Assembly (NCBI RefSeq): GCF_000314005.1
Contig: NZ_JH980292.1
Span: 3,322,121-3,386,120, forward strand
Reading direction: 5' to 3'
DNA length: 64,000 nt
Source of the DNA: Spirulina subsalsa PCC 9445
Lineage (GTDB): Bacteria > Cyanobacteriota > Cyanobacteriia > Cyanobacteriales > Spirulinaceae
This document shows positions 25,399 through 33,433 of the stretch, piece by piece. Each line of letters begins with the position of its first letter. Position 1 is the first letter of the stretch. The translations under genes were made by a program, and so were the position numbers. Below the pieces are notes generated by a model. It was not told where the DNA came from. It ran no database searches and was given only the letters and a program-made list of their open reading frames with translations.

Positions 25399-26025
25399 AT
25401 GCTACTGACCGATAAACAACAGGATGTTTTAACCCGTTTTATTAAAATTGCGTTATCCCGTCGGACGGCGGCTTCACTCTCCCACTTAATTGGTTCTCCG
25501 GTTGTCTTAGAGGTGGCAGAAGTCGCATTATACCCCCTGAGTTTTCTCCATACGGAGTTTACAAAAAACTTACTGGATGAGGTGGCGGTGATTCGTCATA
25601 GTTTTGAGGGGGGAATTAATGGGGACGCTTTACTCTCCTTGGATTATCATGCTGCGGTTCAGTTAACCAATCTCCTCCAGTCTCATGGCATGATCTACCC
25701 CCTCGATCAGTTAAATCTCTCCGCCTGTGAGGTTTTAACGGAGGTGGGCAATATTCTATTAACCGCCTATTTACGGATGTTAGATCAACTGCTCGGTCAG
25801 CCCATCACCTTTGGGGTACCCTCCTTTGAGATGAATTCGATGCAGGGGATTCTCAATCATTTGGTTCTGAGTCGTCATGAAGTCCGTTATGTATTACTGG
25901 TCAAAACCACCTTTCGCCTTTGTGATACAGCCGTGGACAGTTATATGATGTTGGTGTCTGGTGTTGCCTCCCTTTCTAGTTTAATTCGGGGGATTGAGGC
26001 ATCTTTTTGTCTCCCTTCACCTTAA
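25399..26025 (+). CDS. cheC: CheC-like phosphatase
   Basis: A 208-residue protein of the CheC/CheX/FliY fold. The helix CEVLTEVGNILLTAYLRML (about 113-131) carries the E-x2-N phosphatase motif (ExxN). A second such motif, present in many CheC proteins, is not obvious, so it may have one active site, as in CheX. By family knowledge it dephosphorylates CheY-P; in systems with CheD it also binds CheD, but no cheD is present in the window. It follows cheB by 67 bp on the same strand. In this cluster it would provide the signal termination that CheZ gives in enteric bacteria (inference). Confidence 0.78.
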   Translation: MLLTDKQQDVLTRFIKIALSRRTAASLSHLIGSPVVLEVAEVALYPLSFLHTEFTKNLLDEVAVIRHSFEGGINGDALLSLDYHAAVQLTNLLQSHGMIYPLDQLNLSACEVLTEVGNILLTAYLRMLDQLLGQPITFGVPSFEMNSMQGILNHLVLSRHEVRYVLLVKTTFRLCDTAVDSYMMLVSGVASLSSLIRGIEASFCLPSP

Positions 26026-26030
26026 CAAAA

Positions 26031-27290
26031 ATGTTGCGGAATTCCCCTTCCTCGCCAACGGCAGGGTCGGGTAGTTCACAACGGTCACTGAGCAAAGTCG
26101 AAGTGATGATTATTACCCTCAGTCTTTTGGCAGGTTATAGCAATCAAACTGTCCAGCAATGGCAGTTTAGAGATCAAGCCCGGATTCGTATTGGTCGAGC
26201 TCCAGATAATGATGTCGTCCTAACTGACCCGGTGGAAGTGTCGCGCTACCATCTCGAATTGCGTCGTCAGTCCCCGGATTGTTGGGTTTTAATCAATCAC
26301 GGGGCCAATGGGACTTTTCTCAATGGGATGCCTGTCTCTCAAGTCGCCCTTGCCCATAATGTAATCGTTCAATTGGCCAAAGGCGGCCCCCGTTTTCATA
26401 TTGCCCTACAAATGCCCCCCCAACTCCAATGTACCCACGGCAATAATCCCCCAAACACCCTCTTTTGTATCCACTGCGGCGAACCTCGGGTAGACCAAGA
26501 GGAATTCATCCGCCAGTATCAGGTGTTACGGGTTCTGGGTCAAGGGGGCATGGGAACCACTTACCTCGCTTGGGATAAACAAGGCACGATTACCGGAAAA
26601 CCCATCCTGTTGGTTCTCAAAGAAATGAACGCGGACATGGCGCAGAATGCCAAGGCCCAGGAACTCTTTGAACGAGAGGCGCGGGTGTTACAATCCCTCA
26701 ACCATGAGGGCATCCCCCGTTACTATGATTTTTTCTTGGAGCGGAATAAAAAATATTTAGCCATGGAACTGGTTCACGGGGACAATTTAGAGCAACGCAT
26801 CTATCAAAAAGGGGTGATCCCCCCCGCCGTGGCTATTTCTTGGATGATTCAAACCTGTGAAATTTTGCAATATCTGCACGGCCTCAACCCTCCCCTCATC
26901 CATCGTGATGTCAAACCCGCCAACTTAATGCTCCGTCAACGGGATCAACGCATTGTCCTGCTGGATTTTGGCGCGGTCAAGGAAATTGGAACCCCCCTCG
27001 GTACTCGTATCGGTGCAGAAGGGTATAGCGCCCCAGAGCAAGACCGGGGGCAACCTTGCCCCCAGTCTGATTTATTCGCGATCGCCCCGACCTTGATTTT
27101 CCTCCTCACAGGTCAATCCCCTTTGCACTTTTATCAACATCAGGGCCACGAATACCGTCTAGAGGTTAGCCATTTGCCAACCCTTACCCCGCAACTGTGC
27201 GAAGTCGTCCATAAAATCGCCGAACCTCAGCTAAAGAACCGTTATCAGACGGCTCAAGATGTTGCAAAGGCTCTTCGGACTTGTTTGTGA
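26031..27290 (+). CDS. FHA domain and zinc-ribbon Ser/Thr protein kinase
   Basis: About 419 residues from ATG 26031; a start at ATG 26106 (MIITLSLLAGYSNQTVQQW) is also possible and matches the usual N-terminus of related kinases. Parts in order: FHA phosphothreonine-binding domain (RIRIGRAPDNDVVL, VSRYHLEL, NGTFLNG), a four-Cys/His ribbon (CTHGNNPPNTLFCIHCG), then a Hanks-type kinase with Gly-rich loop LGQGGMGTTYLA, catalytic Lys in LVLKEMN, HRDVKPANLML and DFGAVKEIG, and a shortened C-lobe. It is soluble. It starts 6 bp after cheC and so is probably co-transcribed with the chemotaxis genes; FHA-linked Ser/Thr signalling onto a Che pathway is an inference. Confidence 0.9.
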   Translation: MLRNSPSSPTAGSGSSQRSLSKVEVMIITLSLLAGYSNQTVQQWQFRDQARIRIGRAPDNDVVLTDPVEVSRYHLELRRQSPDCWVLINHGANGTFLNGMPVSQVALAHNVIVQLAKGGPRFHIALQMPPQLQCTHGNNPPNTLFCIHCGEPRVDQEEFIRQYQVLRVLGQGGMGTTYLAWDKQGTITGKPILLVLKEMNADMAQNAKAQELFEREARVLQSLNHEGIPRYYDFFLERNKKYLAMELVHGDNLEQRIYQKGVIPPAVAISWMIQTCEILQYLHGLNPPLIHRDVKPANLMLRQRDQRIVLLDFGAVKEIGTPLGTRIGAEGYSAPEQDRGQPCPQSDLFAIAPTLIFLLTGQSPLHFYQHQGHEYRLEVSHLPTLTPQLCEVVHKIAEPQLKNRYQTAQDVAKALRTCL

Positions 27291-27515
27291 GCTTGTGAAA
27301 ACAAACTCTAGTCAAAAACTCTATCTCGTCATGTTCATCATCCAGATTAGTGATAATCAAGATTGCACATTTCCAGAAGTTCGATTGACAATTTGGATGA
27401 ATGGCTAGGGAGTCGAAGGAGAATCATCCCATGATTCACGGCTCTGATCTCTTCTATCAACTAAGTCCTGAGCAAATCAGAACCTAGTCACAGCCTAGAT
27501 CTCAAACCCACCGGA

Positions 27516-27734
27516 TTATTCTTCATCCCATTCTTCAACCACCAGAACATCATGGACCGGATCTTGCATGGAAAAACCAAACTCCATCAACTCATTTTTC
27601 CAGTACGACCAATCATTGCCATAAAGGAACGCAATTTTCCAGATACTATCATGGGGTTTCAGGATTTTGGAATCCACCAAGGAGCGCACCTTACGCTGAA
27701 ACTTCACCATGGGGTGAGCAACTTTTTGAGTCAT
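27516..27734 (-). CDS. DUF4327 family small protein
   Basis: A 72-residue cytoplasmic protein. The segments HPMVKFQRKVRSLVDSKI, IWKIAFLYGNDWSYWKNELM and EFGFSMQDPVHD match my memory of DUF4327, a small family almost restricted to cyanobacteria and without known function. Length is typical for the family. It is transcribed alone; a 225-bp gap separates it from the kinase gene it converges on, and about 460 bp precede it. It has no signal peptide or membrane segment. Confidence 0.8.
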   Translation of the reverse strand: MTQKVAHPMVKFQRKVRSLVDSKILKPHDSIWKIAFLYGNDWSYWKNELMEFGFSMQDPVHDVLVVEEWDEE

Positions 27735-27975
27735 ATCCTCAACTTACTAAAAATCAGTTTTACTAATATTCCTGTACTTGTTCCTCAGCTTTAACGGTAG
27801 ACCATAGTGAGGAGGTTAAGGGGCCGAAGAAAAAGTACTTAGACAATTTGTAACGCATAACAAGGGGTTTCGGCAAGTCCTTGGCACAAATTTTTACGGA
27901 CTTCCGCGACTTTTGGCGATTTTTTTGAGGCGGGGATCATGATTCCATAAGCATTTTAGCCTATTTGACCTCTGG

Positions 27976-28009
27976 GAAAAAAAATAGAGGGAGAGTCAAC
28001 CCTCTCCCC
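27976..28009 (-). terminator. intrinsic terminator on the minus strand, possible small RNA 3' end
   Basis: On the minus strand GGGAGAG (28002-28008) and CTCTCCC (27989-27995) form a 7-bp stem with a 6-nt loop, followed shortly by eight T. No minus-strand gene ends here: the nearest gene upstream in that direction is on the plus strand (28199). A short transcript starting between about 28060 and 28150 would end here. The surrounding 464-bp gap (27735-28198) otherwise holds only the promoter of the TPM gene. Confidence 0.6.
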
Positions 28010-28093
28010 AGAATCAAACGGGGCTGAGAATTGTCCAAACCCTTTAATGCCAAGCCGTTTCCCCTGAATCTTAAAAAAAATTTACACAAAACG

Positions 28094-28121
28094 TTACAAA
28101 ATCCCATTCTTTCCATAAAAT
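28094..28121 (+). promoter_or_regulatory. promoter of the TPM-domain gene
   Basis: TTACAA (28094-28099) and TAAAAT (28116-28121), 16 bp apart, fit a sigma-70 type promoter with a start near 28128, about 70 nt before the ATG at 28199. Confidence 0.5.
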
Positions 28122-28198
28122 AAAGTGAACAAGTGTTAAGAAATGCCACTTATATTGCAAAATTCGTTCACATTAGAGAAATTTTAGGTAGCCTCGCA

Positions 28199-29011
28199 AT
28201 GCCAAACCGTTTGATCCAACGTCTTTTTACTGCTCTCCTTGTAGCTTGCGTTGCCTTGTCCACTTGGTCTATTGCCTCTCCAGCCAAGGCCGTCGATAAC
28301 CCTGAACTCTTACCTGATATTGAAACTCCCGTCATTGATCTGGCTAACTTCCTGCCTACCTTGCAAGAAGAATCCCTCATTAAACAAATTGATAGCTTTG
28401 AAAAAGAAACAGGTTGGAAACTGCGAGTTCTGACTCAATATGACCAAACCCCCGGTCGTTCCGTTAAAGAATACTGGGGACTAGATGATCGCAGTGTGCT
28501 GCTGGTGGCTGATGCCCGAGGGGGTAATCTGTTAGCCTTTAATGTAGGGGATGAGCTTTACAACTTTTTGCCCCGTACTTTTTGGGTAGAATTACAAACT
28601 CGCTTCGGCAACCTTTACTATGTGCGGGAAAATGGGGAAAATAACTCTATTGTCAATGCTTTAGATGCGGTTTCCTCTTGTTTGAGGGAGGGAGGCTGTA
28701 ATGTTGTCCCCGGACTGCCCAGAGAACAGTGGATTTTAACCCTAATCACCTCAATTTTAGGCGGGGTGATTTGCGGGTTAGCGTCGGTTCCCCGTCAGAA
28801 AGATCAAGTGATTGCTTGGCAGTGGGCGTTAATTTTTTCTCCCCTGTGGGGGATTTTGTTTATTGCCTTCGGTTTAGGTCCGGTGGTTACACGGACGGCT
28901 GATTGGTTACCTGTTTTCCGGAATGTTTTAGGGTTTACCCTCGGTTTTCTGGTGGCCTATCTTTCCCCGATGATGAACCGTTCCCTTTCCTCTGAACCGG
29001 AAATGGATTAA
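28199..29011 (+). CDS. TPM domain protein (Psb32-like)
   Basis: A 270-residue protein with a signal peptide (MPNRLIQRLFTALLVACVAL, cleavage after SPAKA at about residue 30), a TPM domain (about 45-165: the LANFLPTLQEESLIKQIDSF segment, LLVADARGGN) and three C-terminal membrane helices (about 178-268). Plant and cyanobacterial relatives (Psb32, TLP18.3) act in photosystem II repair at the thylakoid; the TPM domain has acid phosphatase-like activity in plants. I place the start at ATG 28199 because it begins the signal peptide; an in-frame ATG at 28133 would add a non-conserved stretch. A promoter lies 70 bp upstream. A strong hairpin between this gene and the methyltransferase may stop transcription. 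Confidence 0.88.
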   Translation: MPNRLIQRLFTALLVACVALSTWSIASPAKAVDNPELLPDIETPVIDLANFLPTLQEESLIKQIDSFEKETGWKLRVLTQYDQTPGRSVKEYWGLDDRSVLLVADARGGNLLAFNVGDELYNFLPRTFWVELQTRFGNLYYVRENGENNSIVNALDAVSSCLREGGCNVVPGLPREQWILTLITSILGGVICGLASVPRQKDQVIAWQWALIFSPLWGILFIAFGLGPVVTRTADWLPVFRNVLGFTLGFLVAYLSPMMNRSLSSEPEMD

Positions 29012-29042
29012 CCCCCGAAAAGGCTTAATAATTAAGTTCAAG

Positions 29043-29090
29043 CCTCACGAGACTTAACCTGAGCTAGATTATGGGTTAAGTCTCGTGAGG
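29043..29090. repeat. 17-bp perfect hairpin just before a start codon
   Basis: CCTCACGAGACTTAACC (29043-29059) is exactly complementary to GGTTAAGTCTCGTGAGG (29074-29090), loop 14 nt; two further pairs extend it with one G-T. It starts 31 bp after the TPM gene and ends 7 bp before the methyltransferase ATG. No U-tract follows, so it is a poor classical terminator; it may process or block the mRNA. Confidence 0.75.
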
Positions 29091-29097
29091 TTGTATC

Positions 29098-29874
29098 ATG
29101 ATTCATTCCAAATTGCAAACCCTGCTTTGGTTCTTAGAACGGCCTCAACTCTATCGCGAGTTGATGGGTCGGATTGTCAAGCAAGTTTTCCCGAGGAGCT
29201 TCAAACCCCAAGATCGTCAACAGGAGATGTTGCTTTGGTGTGGGGAGCGTTATCTGGATACCTCTAGAGTGCTACAACAATTAACGGGACTGGAAAGCGT
29301 CACTCCCTTAGCCGATTTGTTCCCAGACACTTGGCAAAACGCTACTCAGCGGCAGGAGAGTTGTCCGGTGAATATGGGGGGGGCGGGGAATTTGGAATTG
29401 CTCTACGGGTGTGCTGAGTATCTTCAGGCTTTACGAGTGATTGAGACGGGGGTAGCTTACGGTTGGTCTTCTTTCGCGCTGCTGCTGTCTTTGCATAACC
29501 GTCCGGGGGGTCAGTTAATTAGTACAGATATGCCCTATCCCAAACGCAATAATGATCCCTATGTGGGCTGTGTGGTGCCTGAATCCTTAAGGTCAAACTG
29601 GCATCTGATTCGCTGTGCGGATCGCCAAGGACTGCCCCAAGCCCTTAAGTTAGTTGAACAGATTGATTTATGTCACTACGATAGTGACAAAAGTTATGAG
29701 GGCCGAATGTGGGCTTATCCTTTGTTATGGGAGGCGTTGCGACCGGGTGGATTTTTCATCTCCGATGATATTGGAGATAATGTGGCGTTCCGAGATTTTG
29801 CGGCGCAGGTGCAAGGCGATCCCATTGTGGTGGGTCAAGATGGTAAATATATGGGAATTTTGGTTAAACCTTAA
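29098..29874 (+). CDS. class I SAM-dependent methyltransferase (Methyltransf_24 type)
   Basis: A 258-residue soluble protein. The C-terminal 170 residues are a Rossmann methyltransferase: motif I ALRVIETGVAYGWSSFALLL (about 114-133), an acidic strand (QLISTDMPYP), QIDLCHYDSDKSYEGRMWAY and WEALRPGGFFISDDIGDN. This last pattern (DxDKSYEG, RPGGFxxxDD) is typical of the Methyltransf_24 group, found among O-methyltransferases and in polysaccharide or small-molecule loci. The N-terminal 80 residues are not recognised. The start ATG at 29098 is only 7 nt after a 17-bp hairpin that would hide any ribosome-binding site. Substrate unknown. Confidence 0.85.
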   Translation: MIHSKLQTLLWFLERPQLYRELMGRIVKQVFPRSFKPQDRQQEMLLWCGERYLDTSRVLQQLTGLESVTPLADLFPDTWQNATQRQESCPVNMGGAGNLELLYGCAEYLQALRVIETGVAYGWSSFALLLSLHNRPGGQLISTDMPYPKRNNDPYVGCVVPESLRSNWHLIRCADRQGLPQALKLVEQIDLCHYDSDKSYEGRMWAYPLLWEALRPGGFFISDDIGDNVAFRDFAAQVQGDPIVVGQDGKYMGILVKP

Positions 29875-29961
29875 GCTCTACCCCCTATTCCCTTCGATGA
29901 CGGGTTACAGGGGAAGGGCGCATTTCAGCTAATCTAGAATTGGTGACTCCCCCCAAAGATT

Positions 29962-30129
29962 ATGCCTCTCTTCCTCATGCTTACGGTTTTAGTCGTGGTG
30001 AACTGGTTGGTTTCCCAAATTATGGCGATCGCACCCCTTGCCCTCCTGAAACTCCTCGTTCCCCAAGTGGGAGGCTGGGTGGTGCTGATTTTGGTCGCCC
30101 TGTTTATTAGTTGGTGCTTTGGGGACTAA
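29962..30129 (+). CDS. small two-helix membrane protein
   Basis: A 55-codon frame, ATG 29962 to TAA 30127-30129, between two plus-strand genes. The product is strongly hydrophobic with two predicted helices (MLTVLVVVNWLVSQIMAIA and GGWVVLILVALFISW), a PLALLKLLVP linker and the C-terminus SWCFGD. An ending like SWCFG(D/E) is familiar to me from small cyanobacterial membrane proteins of unknown function, which supports it being a real gene. There is no strong ribosome-binding site. It contains one GCGATCGC-type octamer (gcgatcgc), as many genes here do. Confidence 0.6.
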   Translation: MPLFLMLTVLVVVNWLVSQIMAIAPLALLKLLVPQVGGWVVLILVALFISWCFGD

Positions 30130-30180
30130 TCAGGGAACATCCGCGTTGTACAATACAGGGGAGAGCATCAAAGCTACAGG

Positions 30181-30220
30181 GAAAGCAGAGTTAGCTTTCC
30201 TCCCCTGCTCAAAACAGGGG
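30181..30220 (+). terminator. two adjacent hairpins, terminator or IS200/IS605 end fragment
   Basis: GAAAGC/GCTTTC (30181-30186 with 30194-30199) is followed 2 nt later by CCCCTG/CAGGGG (30202-30207 with 30215-30220) and CTTT. Such paired hairpins with the text TTAGCTTTCCTCCCCTGC resemble right ends of TnpB elements; they may also end transcription of the small membrane protein. Downstream, CTTCGTAAACG is repeated at 30241-30251 and 30252-30262 (approximately). Confidence 0.4.
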
Positions 30221-30328
30221 CTTTAGCGCTCCCGTCATTTCTTCGTAAACGTCTTCGTAAACGGTAAGGGTTGATTGGAGAAAACGTAGCTTAAACTGAC
30301 GAAAGGAAGCGAAGTTGGACATAACACT

Positions 30329-31915
30329 ATGAATTCTACGGATCTCTGGCAACGTTATCAGGATTGGCTCTATTACGACGCAAATTTGGACTTTTACTTA
30401 GACATCAGCCGCATTGGGTTTGATGATTTTTTTCTTAAGGCCATGTTGCCCAAATTTGAGCAAGCCTTTGAAAAAATGGCCGCCCTTGAAGGGGGTGCGA
30501 TCGCCAATCCCGACGAAGATCGGATGGTGGGTCACTACTGGCTGCGTAACCCCGACCTCGCCCCCAACCCCGACTTAAAACAGGAAATCGTCGAAACCCT
30601 CGCCCAAATTGACCGCTTCACCCAACAAATTCACTCCGGCAGCATCCACCCCCCTAACGCAGAACGCTTTACCGATCTCCTTGTGATTGGCATTGGAGGA
30701 TCTGCCCTCGGCCCCCAATTTGTCGCCGATGCTCTCGCCTCCCAAAACGCCCCCCTCGCCATTCATTTCATCGACAACACCGACCCCACCGGGATTGACC
30801 GCACCTTGGGCAGAATTGGCGATCGCCTCTCTAGCACCCTCGTCCTCGTGATCTCCAAATCCGGCGGCACCCCCGAAACCCGCAACGGGATGCTGGAAGC
30901 CCAAGCCGCCTACGAAAAACGCGGTCTGAAATTTGGCGACTACGCCGTAGCCATTACCGGCCACGACAGCCACCTAGAAAAAATTGCCCACAGCGAAAAC
31001 TGGATCACCACCTTTCCCATGCACGACTGGGTAGGGGGGCGCACCTCGGAAATGTCCGCCGTGGGTCTAGTCCCGGCCGCCCTCCAAGGGATTGATATCC
31101 ATGCCCTCCTCGAAGGGGCCAAACTGATGGATCTCGCCACCCGTCGCCCCGACCTTGCCACCAATCCCGCCGCCCTCCTCGCCTTCGCTTGGTACTATGC
31201 CGGGAATGGCAAAGGCGCTAAAGATATGGTCATCCTGCCCTACAAAGATAGTTTGTTACTCTTTAGCCGCTATCTTCAGCAACTAGTCATGGAATCCTTG
31301 GGCAAAGAAAAAGACCTTGATGGCAATATTGTTCATCAAGGGATTGCCGTTTACGGCAACAAGGGATCCACCGACCAACACGCCTACGTTCAACAACTGC
31401 GGGAAGGAGTCCCCAACTTCTTTATCACCTTTATTGAAGTGTTAAACGATCGTCAAGGGGAATCCATCGAAGTTGAGGCCGGAATCACCAGTGGGGATTA
31501 TCTCTCCGGCTTACTCCAAGGCACTCGTCAAGCCCTCTACGAGAATAAACGAGAGTCAATCACCCTGTCCGTCTCAGACGTTAACCCACGCACTGTCGGC
31601 GCACTGATTGCCCTTTACGACCGAGCCGTTGGCTTATATGGCTATTTAGTTAATGTCAATGCTTACCATCAGCCCGGTGTAGAAGCCGGGAAAAAAGCCG
31701 CCGCTTCCGTCTTAGAGTTACAGCGCCAAATGGTGCAAGTGGTCCAACAAAGTCCCCAACCCATTTCACTGGTCGATCTCGCCCAGCAAATGGGGGTTCC
31801 CGAGCAGATCGAAACGATTTATAAGATTGTCCGTCATTTGCACAGCAATCAACGGGAAATTGTCCTCCAAGGTGACTTCAGTCAGCCCACAACCTTAACG
31901 GTTGCCCGATTATAA
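30329..31915 (+). CDS. pgi: glucose-6-phosphate isomerase
   Basis: A 528-residue phosphoglucose isomerase that interconverts glucose 6-phosphate and fructose 6-phosphate in glycolysis, the oxidative pentose phosphate route and glycogen metabolism. Visible motifs are [17 protein letters not shown] (about 118-134), the SIS phosphate-binding [16 protein letters not shown] (about 174-189), and the catalytic region with [12 protein letters not shown]. Length is typical of the cyanobacterial enzyme. It is cytoplasmic. It is probably transcribed separately: about 200 bp precede it, and the response regulator begins shortly after, on the same strand. Confidence 0.96.
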   Translation: MNSTDLWQRYQDWLYYDANLDFYLDISRIGFDDFFLKAMLPKFEQAFEKMAALEGGAIANPDEDRMVGHYWLRNPDLAPNPDLKQEIVETLAQIDRFTQQIHSGSIHPPNAERFTDLLVIGIGGSALGPQFVADALASQNAPLAIHFIDNTDPTGIDRTLGRIGDRLSSTLVLVISKSGGTPETRNGMLEAQAAYEKRGLKFGDYAVAITGHDSHLEKIAHSENWITTFPMHDWVGGRTSEMSAVGLVPAALQGIDIHALLEGAKLMDLATRRPDLATNPAALLAFAWYYAGNGKGAKDMVILPYKDSLLLFSRYLQQLVMESLGKEKDLDGNIVHQGIAVYGNKGSTDQHAYVQQLREGVPNFFITFIEVLNDRQGESIEVEAGITSGDYLSGLLQGTRQALYENKRESITLSVSDVNPRTVGALIALYDRAVGLYGYLVNVNAYHQPGVEAGKKAAASVLELQRQMVQVVQQSPQPISLVDLAQQMGVPEQIETIYKIVRHLHSNQREIVLQGDFSQPTTLTVARL

Positions 31916-31983
31916 CGGGGGTTTGTATTCAGCAGTTTTCTCAGAACCTCGGATTGGGGAATCCGTTTCCCCCTGATGTCCCG

Positions 31984-32697
31984 ATGGGCTCTGAGCATGA
32001 ACACCTAAGACTCGCCTGTACTCCCTCTGCTATGCCTTTATTAATTTTGGTTGCAGATGACAACCCCGGCATCCGTCTAGCGATTAGTGATTATCTGGAA
32101 TTGTCAGGATATTCCGTCATTACGGCTGAGGATGGTCAAGAGGCCTTGTTATTACTGGAAACCTATCATCCCCATTTAATGGTGGCGGATATCAAAATGC
32201 CCCGGAAAGATGGCTATGAATTAGTGAAACAAGTACGCCATCGTCCTGAATTTCGCTTACTCCCGGTGATTTTTCTCACCGAACGCAATAGTACAGAGGA
32301 ACGGATTCGCGGCTATCAAGTCGGCTGTGATCTATACTTACCAAAACCCTTTGAAATGGAGGAATTAGGCGCGGTGATTCGCAGTTTATTGGAGCGATCG
32401 CAAATCGTGCAATCGGAACTGCGCTTTTCCAGCACCGACAGCACCACAGAGGGAATTTCTGTCTCCGTCGTAGAAAGTCTCCCCTCACCGGAAACCGAAA
32501 CCCCCACCCTCACCAAGCGAGAGCAAGAAGTCCTAGAACTCCTCACCACAGGACTCTCCAACGTTGAAATTGGCAATCAACTGCACTTGAGTCCCCGCAC
32601 CATCGAAAAATATGTTAGTAGTTTGTTGCGGAAAACCGAAACCAACAACCGGGCCGAATTAGTGCGCTTTGCCCTCAAACATTATCTCGTCGATTAG
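31984..32697 (+). CDS. NarL/LuxR-type response regulator (Ycf29-like)
   Basis: About 237 residues: an N-terminal receiver (Asp-Asp in LVADDNPGIR, phospho-Asp in HLMVADIKMPRKDGYEL, Lys in YLPKPFEM) and a C-terminal LuxR helix-turn-helix (LTKREQEVLELLTTGLSNVE and LHLSPRTIEKYVSSLLRKT). It is a DNA-binding transcription regulator controlled by an unknown histidine kinase. The domain pairing and the sequence recall Ycf29/NblR-like regulators of cyanobacteria and red algal plastids. I use ATG 31984; starts at TTG 31954 or ATG 32032 are possible. The HEHLRLACTPS extension seems familiar in orthologues, which argues against the shortest form. The stop overlaps the convergent phosphatase gene by 4 bp. 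Confidence 0.88.
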   Translation: MGSEHEHLRLACTPSAMPLLILVADDNPGIRLAISDYLELSGYSVITAEDGQEALLLLETYHPHLMVADIKMPRKDGYELVKQVRHRPEFRLLPVIFLTERNSTEERIRGYQVGCDLYLPKPFEMEELGAVIRSLLERSQIVQSELRFSSTDSTTEGISVSVVESLPSPETETPTLTKREQEVLELLTTGLSNVEIGNQLHLSPRTIEKYVSSLLRKTETNNRAELVRFALKHYLVD

Positions 32698-33185
32698 GGC
32701 GTTCCCTGAAAACCCTGTGTCTCCATAATTTGTTTGAGTAGCTCCTCACAGGCATCCAACAGCAGATCAATGACATAATTAAAGCCTTCCGATCCCCCAT
32801 AATAGGGATCCGGCACTTCCCGATCTGGGTGGGCTTGAGCAAAATCACACATTAAATGTACCTTATCCCGATATTTCCCCTCACGATCTAGGGCGAGAAT
32901 GTCCTGATAGTTGGAGAGATCCATGGCTAAAATCAGGTCGAACTGCTCAAAATCGTCAGGAGTGAAGCGACGGGCTGATCCGGTGAGAGTAATCCCCCGT
33001 TGCTTGGCCGCTAACTGCATTCGTCGATCCGGTGGTGAACCAATATGATAACTGGATGTTCCTGCTGAATCACAGAGAATCTGGTCGCTTAAATTGGCTT
33101 GAGCCACCAAGTGTTTCATAATATTTTCAGCCGAGGGAGAGCGGCAAATATTGCCCAAACAAACAAATAGGACTTGATATGGCAT
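32694..33185 (-). CDS. low-molecular-weight protein-tyrosine phosphatase
   Basis: A 163-residue LMW-PTP. The phosphate loop CLGNICRS (Cys9 to Arg15) and the general-acid region VPDPYYGGSEGF are both present, so the enzyme should be active. Relatives dephosphorylate tyrosine kinases of the polysaccharide export type, or act on arsenate; with no arsenic genes nearby, the protein-phosphatase role is more likely. It is cytoplasmic. Its end overlaps the end of the convergent response regulator gene by 4 bp. Confidence 0.92.
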   Translation of the reverse strand: MPYQVLFVCLGNICRSPSAENIMKHLVAQANLSDQILCDSAGTSSYHIGSPPDRRMQLAAKQRGITLTGSARRFTPDDFEQFDLILAMDLSNYQDILALDREGKYRDKVHLMCDFAQAHPDREVPDPYYGGSEGFNYVIDLLLDACEELLKQIMETQGFQGTP

Positions 33186-33433
33186 GGATCACTAATCAGA
33201 TGCTCAACGAAAAGAAATTAGGAGATTGGGGCAACGAACCGTTAAACTAATCCCGTAACCCCCATCATTCATCTTAGTGGTAGTCTGAGGTGCATGGGAA
33301 GTTAACAACCAAGTTCCTAGTCTAAGACCGATCTGAACAACTCCAAACCTGCGAGATTGAGCCAAAACAGCACCCCAAGGATAGCTTTGGCCGGATTGGG
33401 ATTTATCCGTTATCGAATTGAGGAAGCCACTGA

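Noticed and set aside
27431-27487. 18-codon frame behind an AAGGAGA site
   Set aside because: Too short to support, and there is no similarity to known small proteins or leaders.
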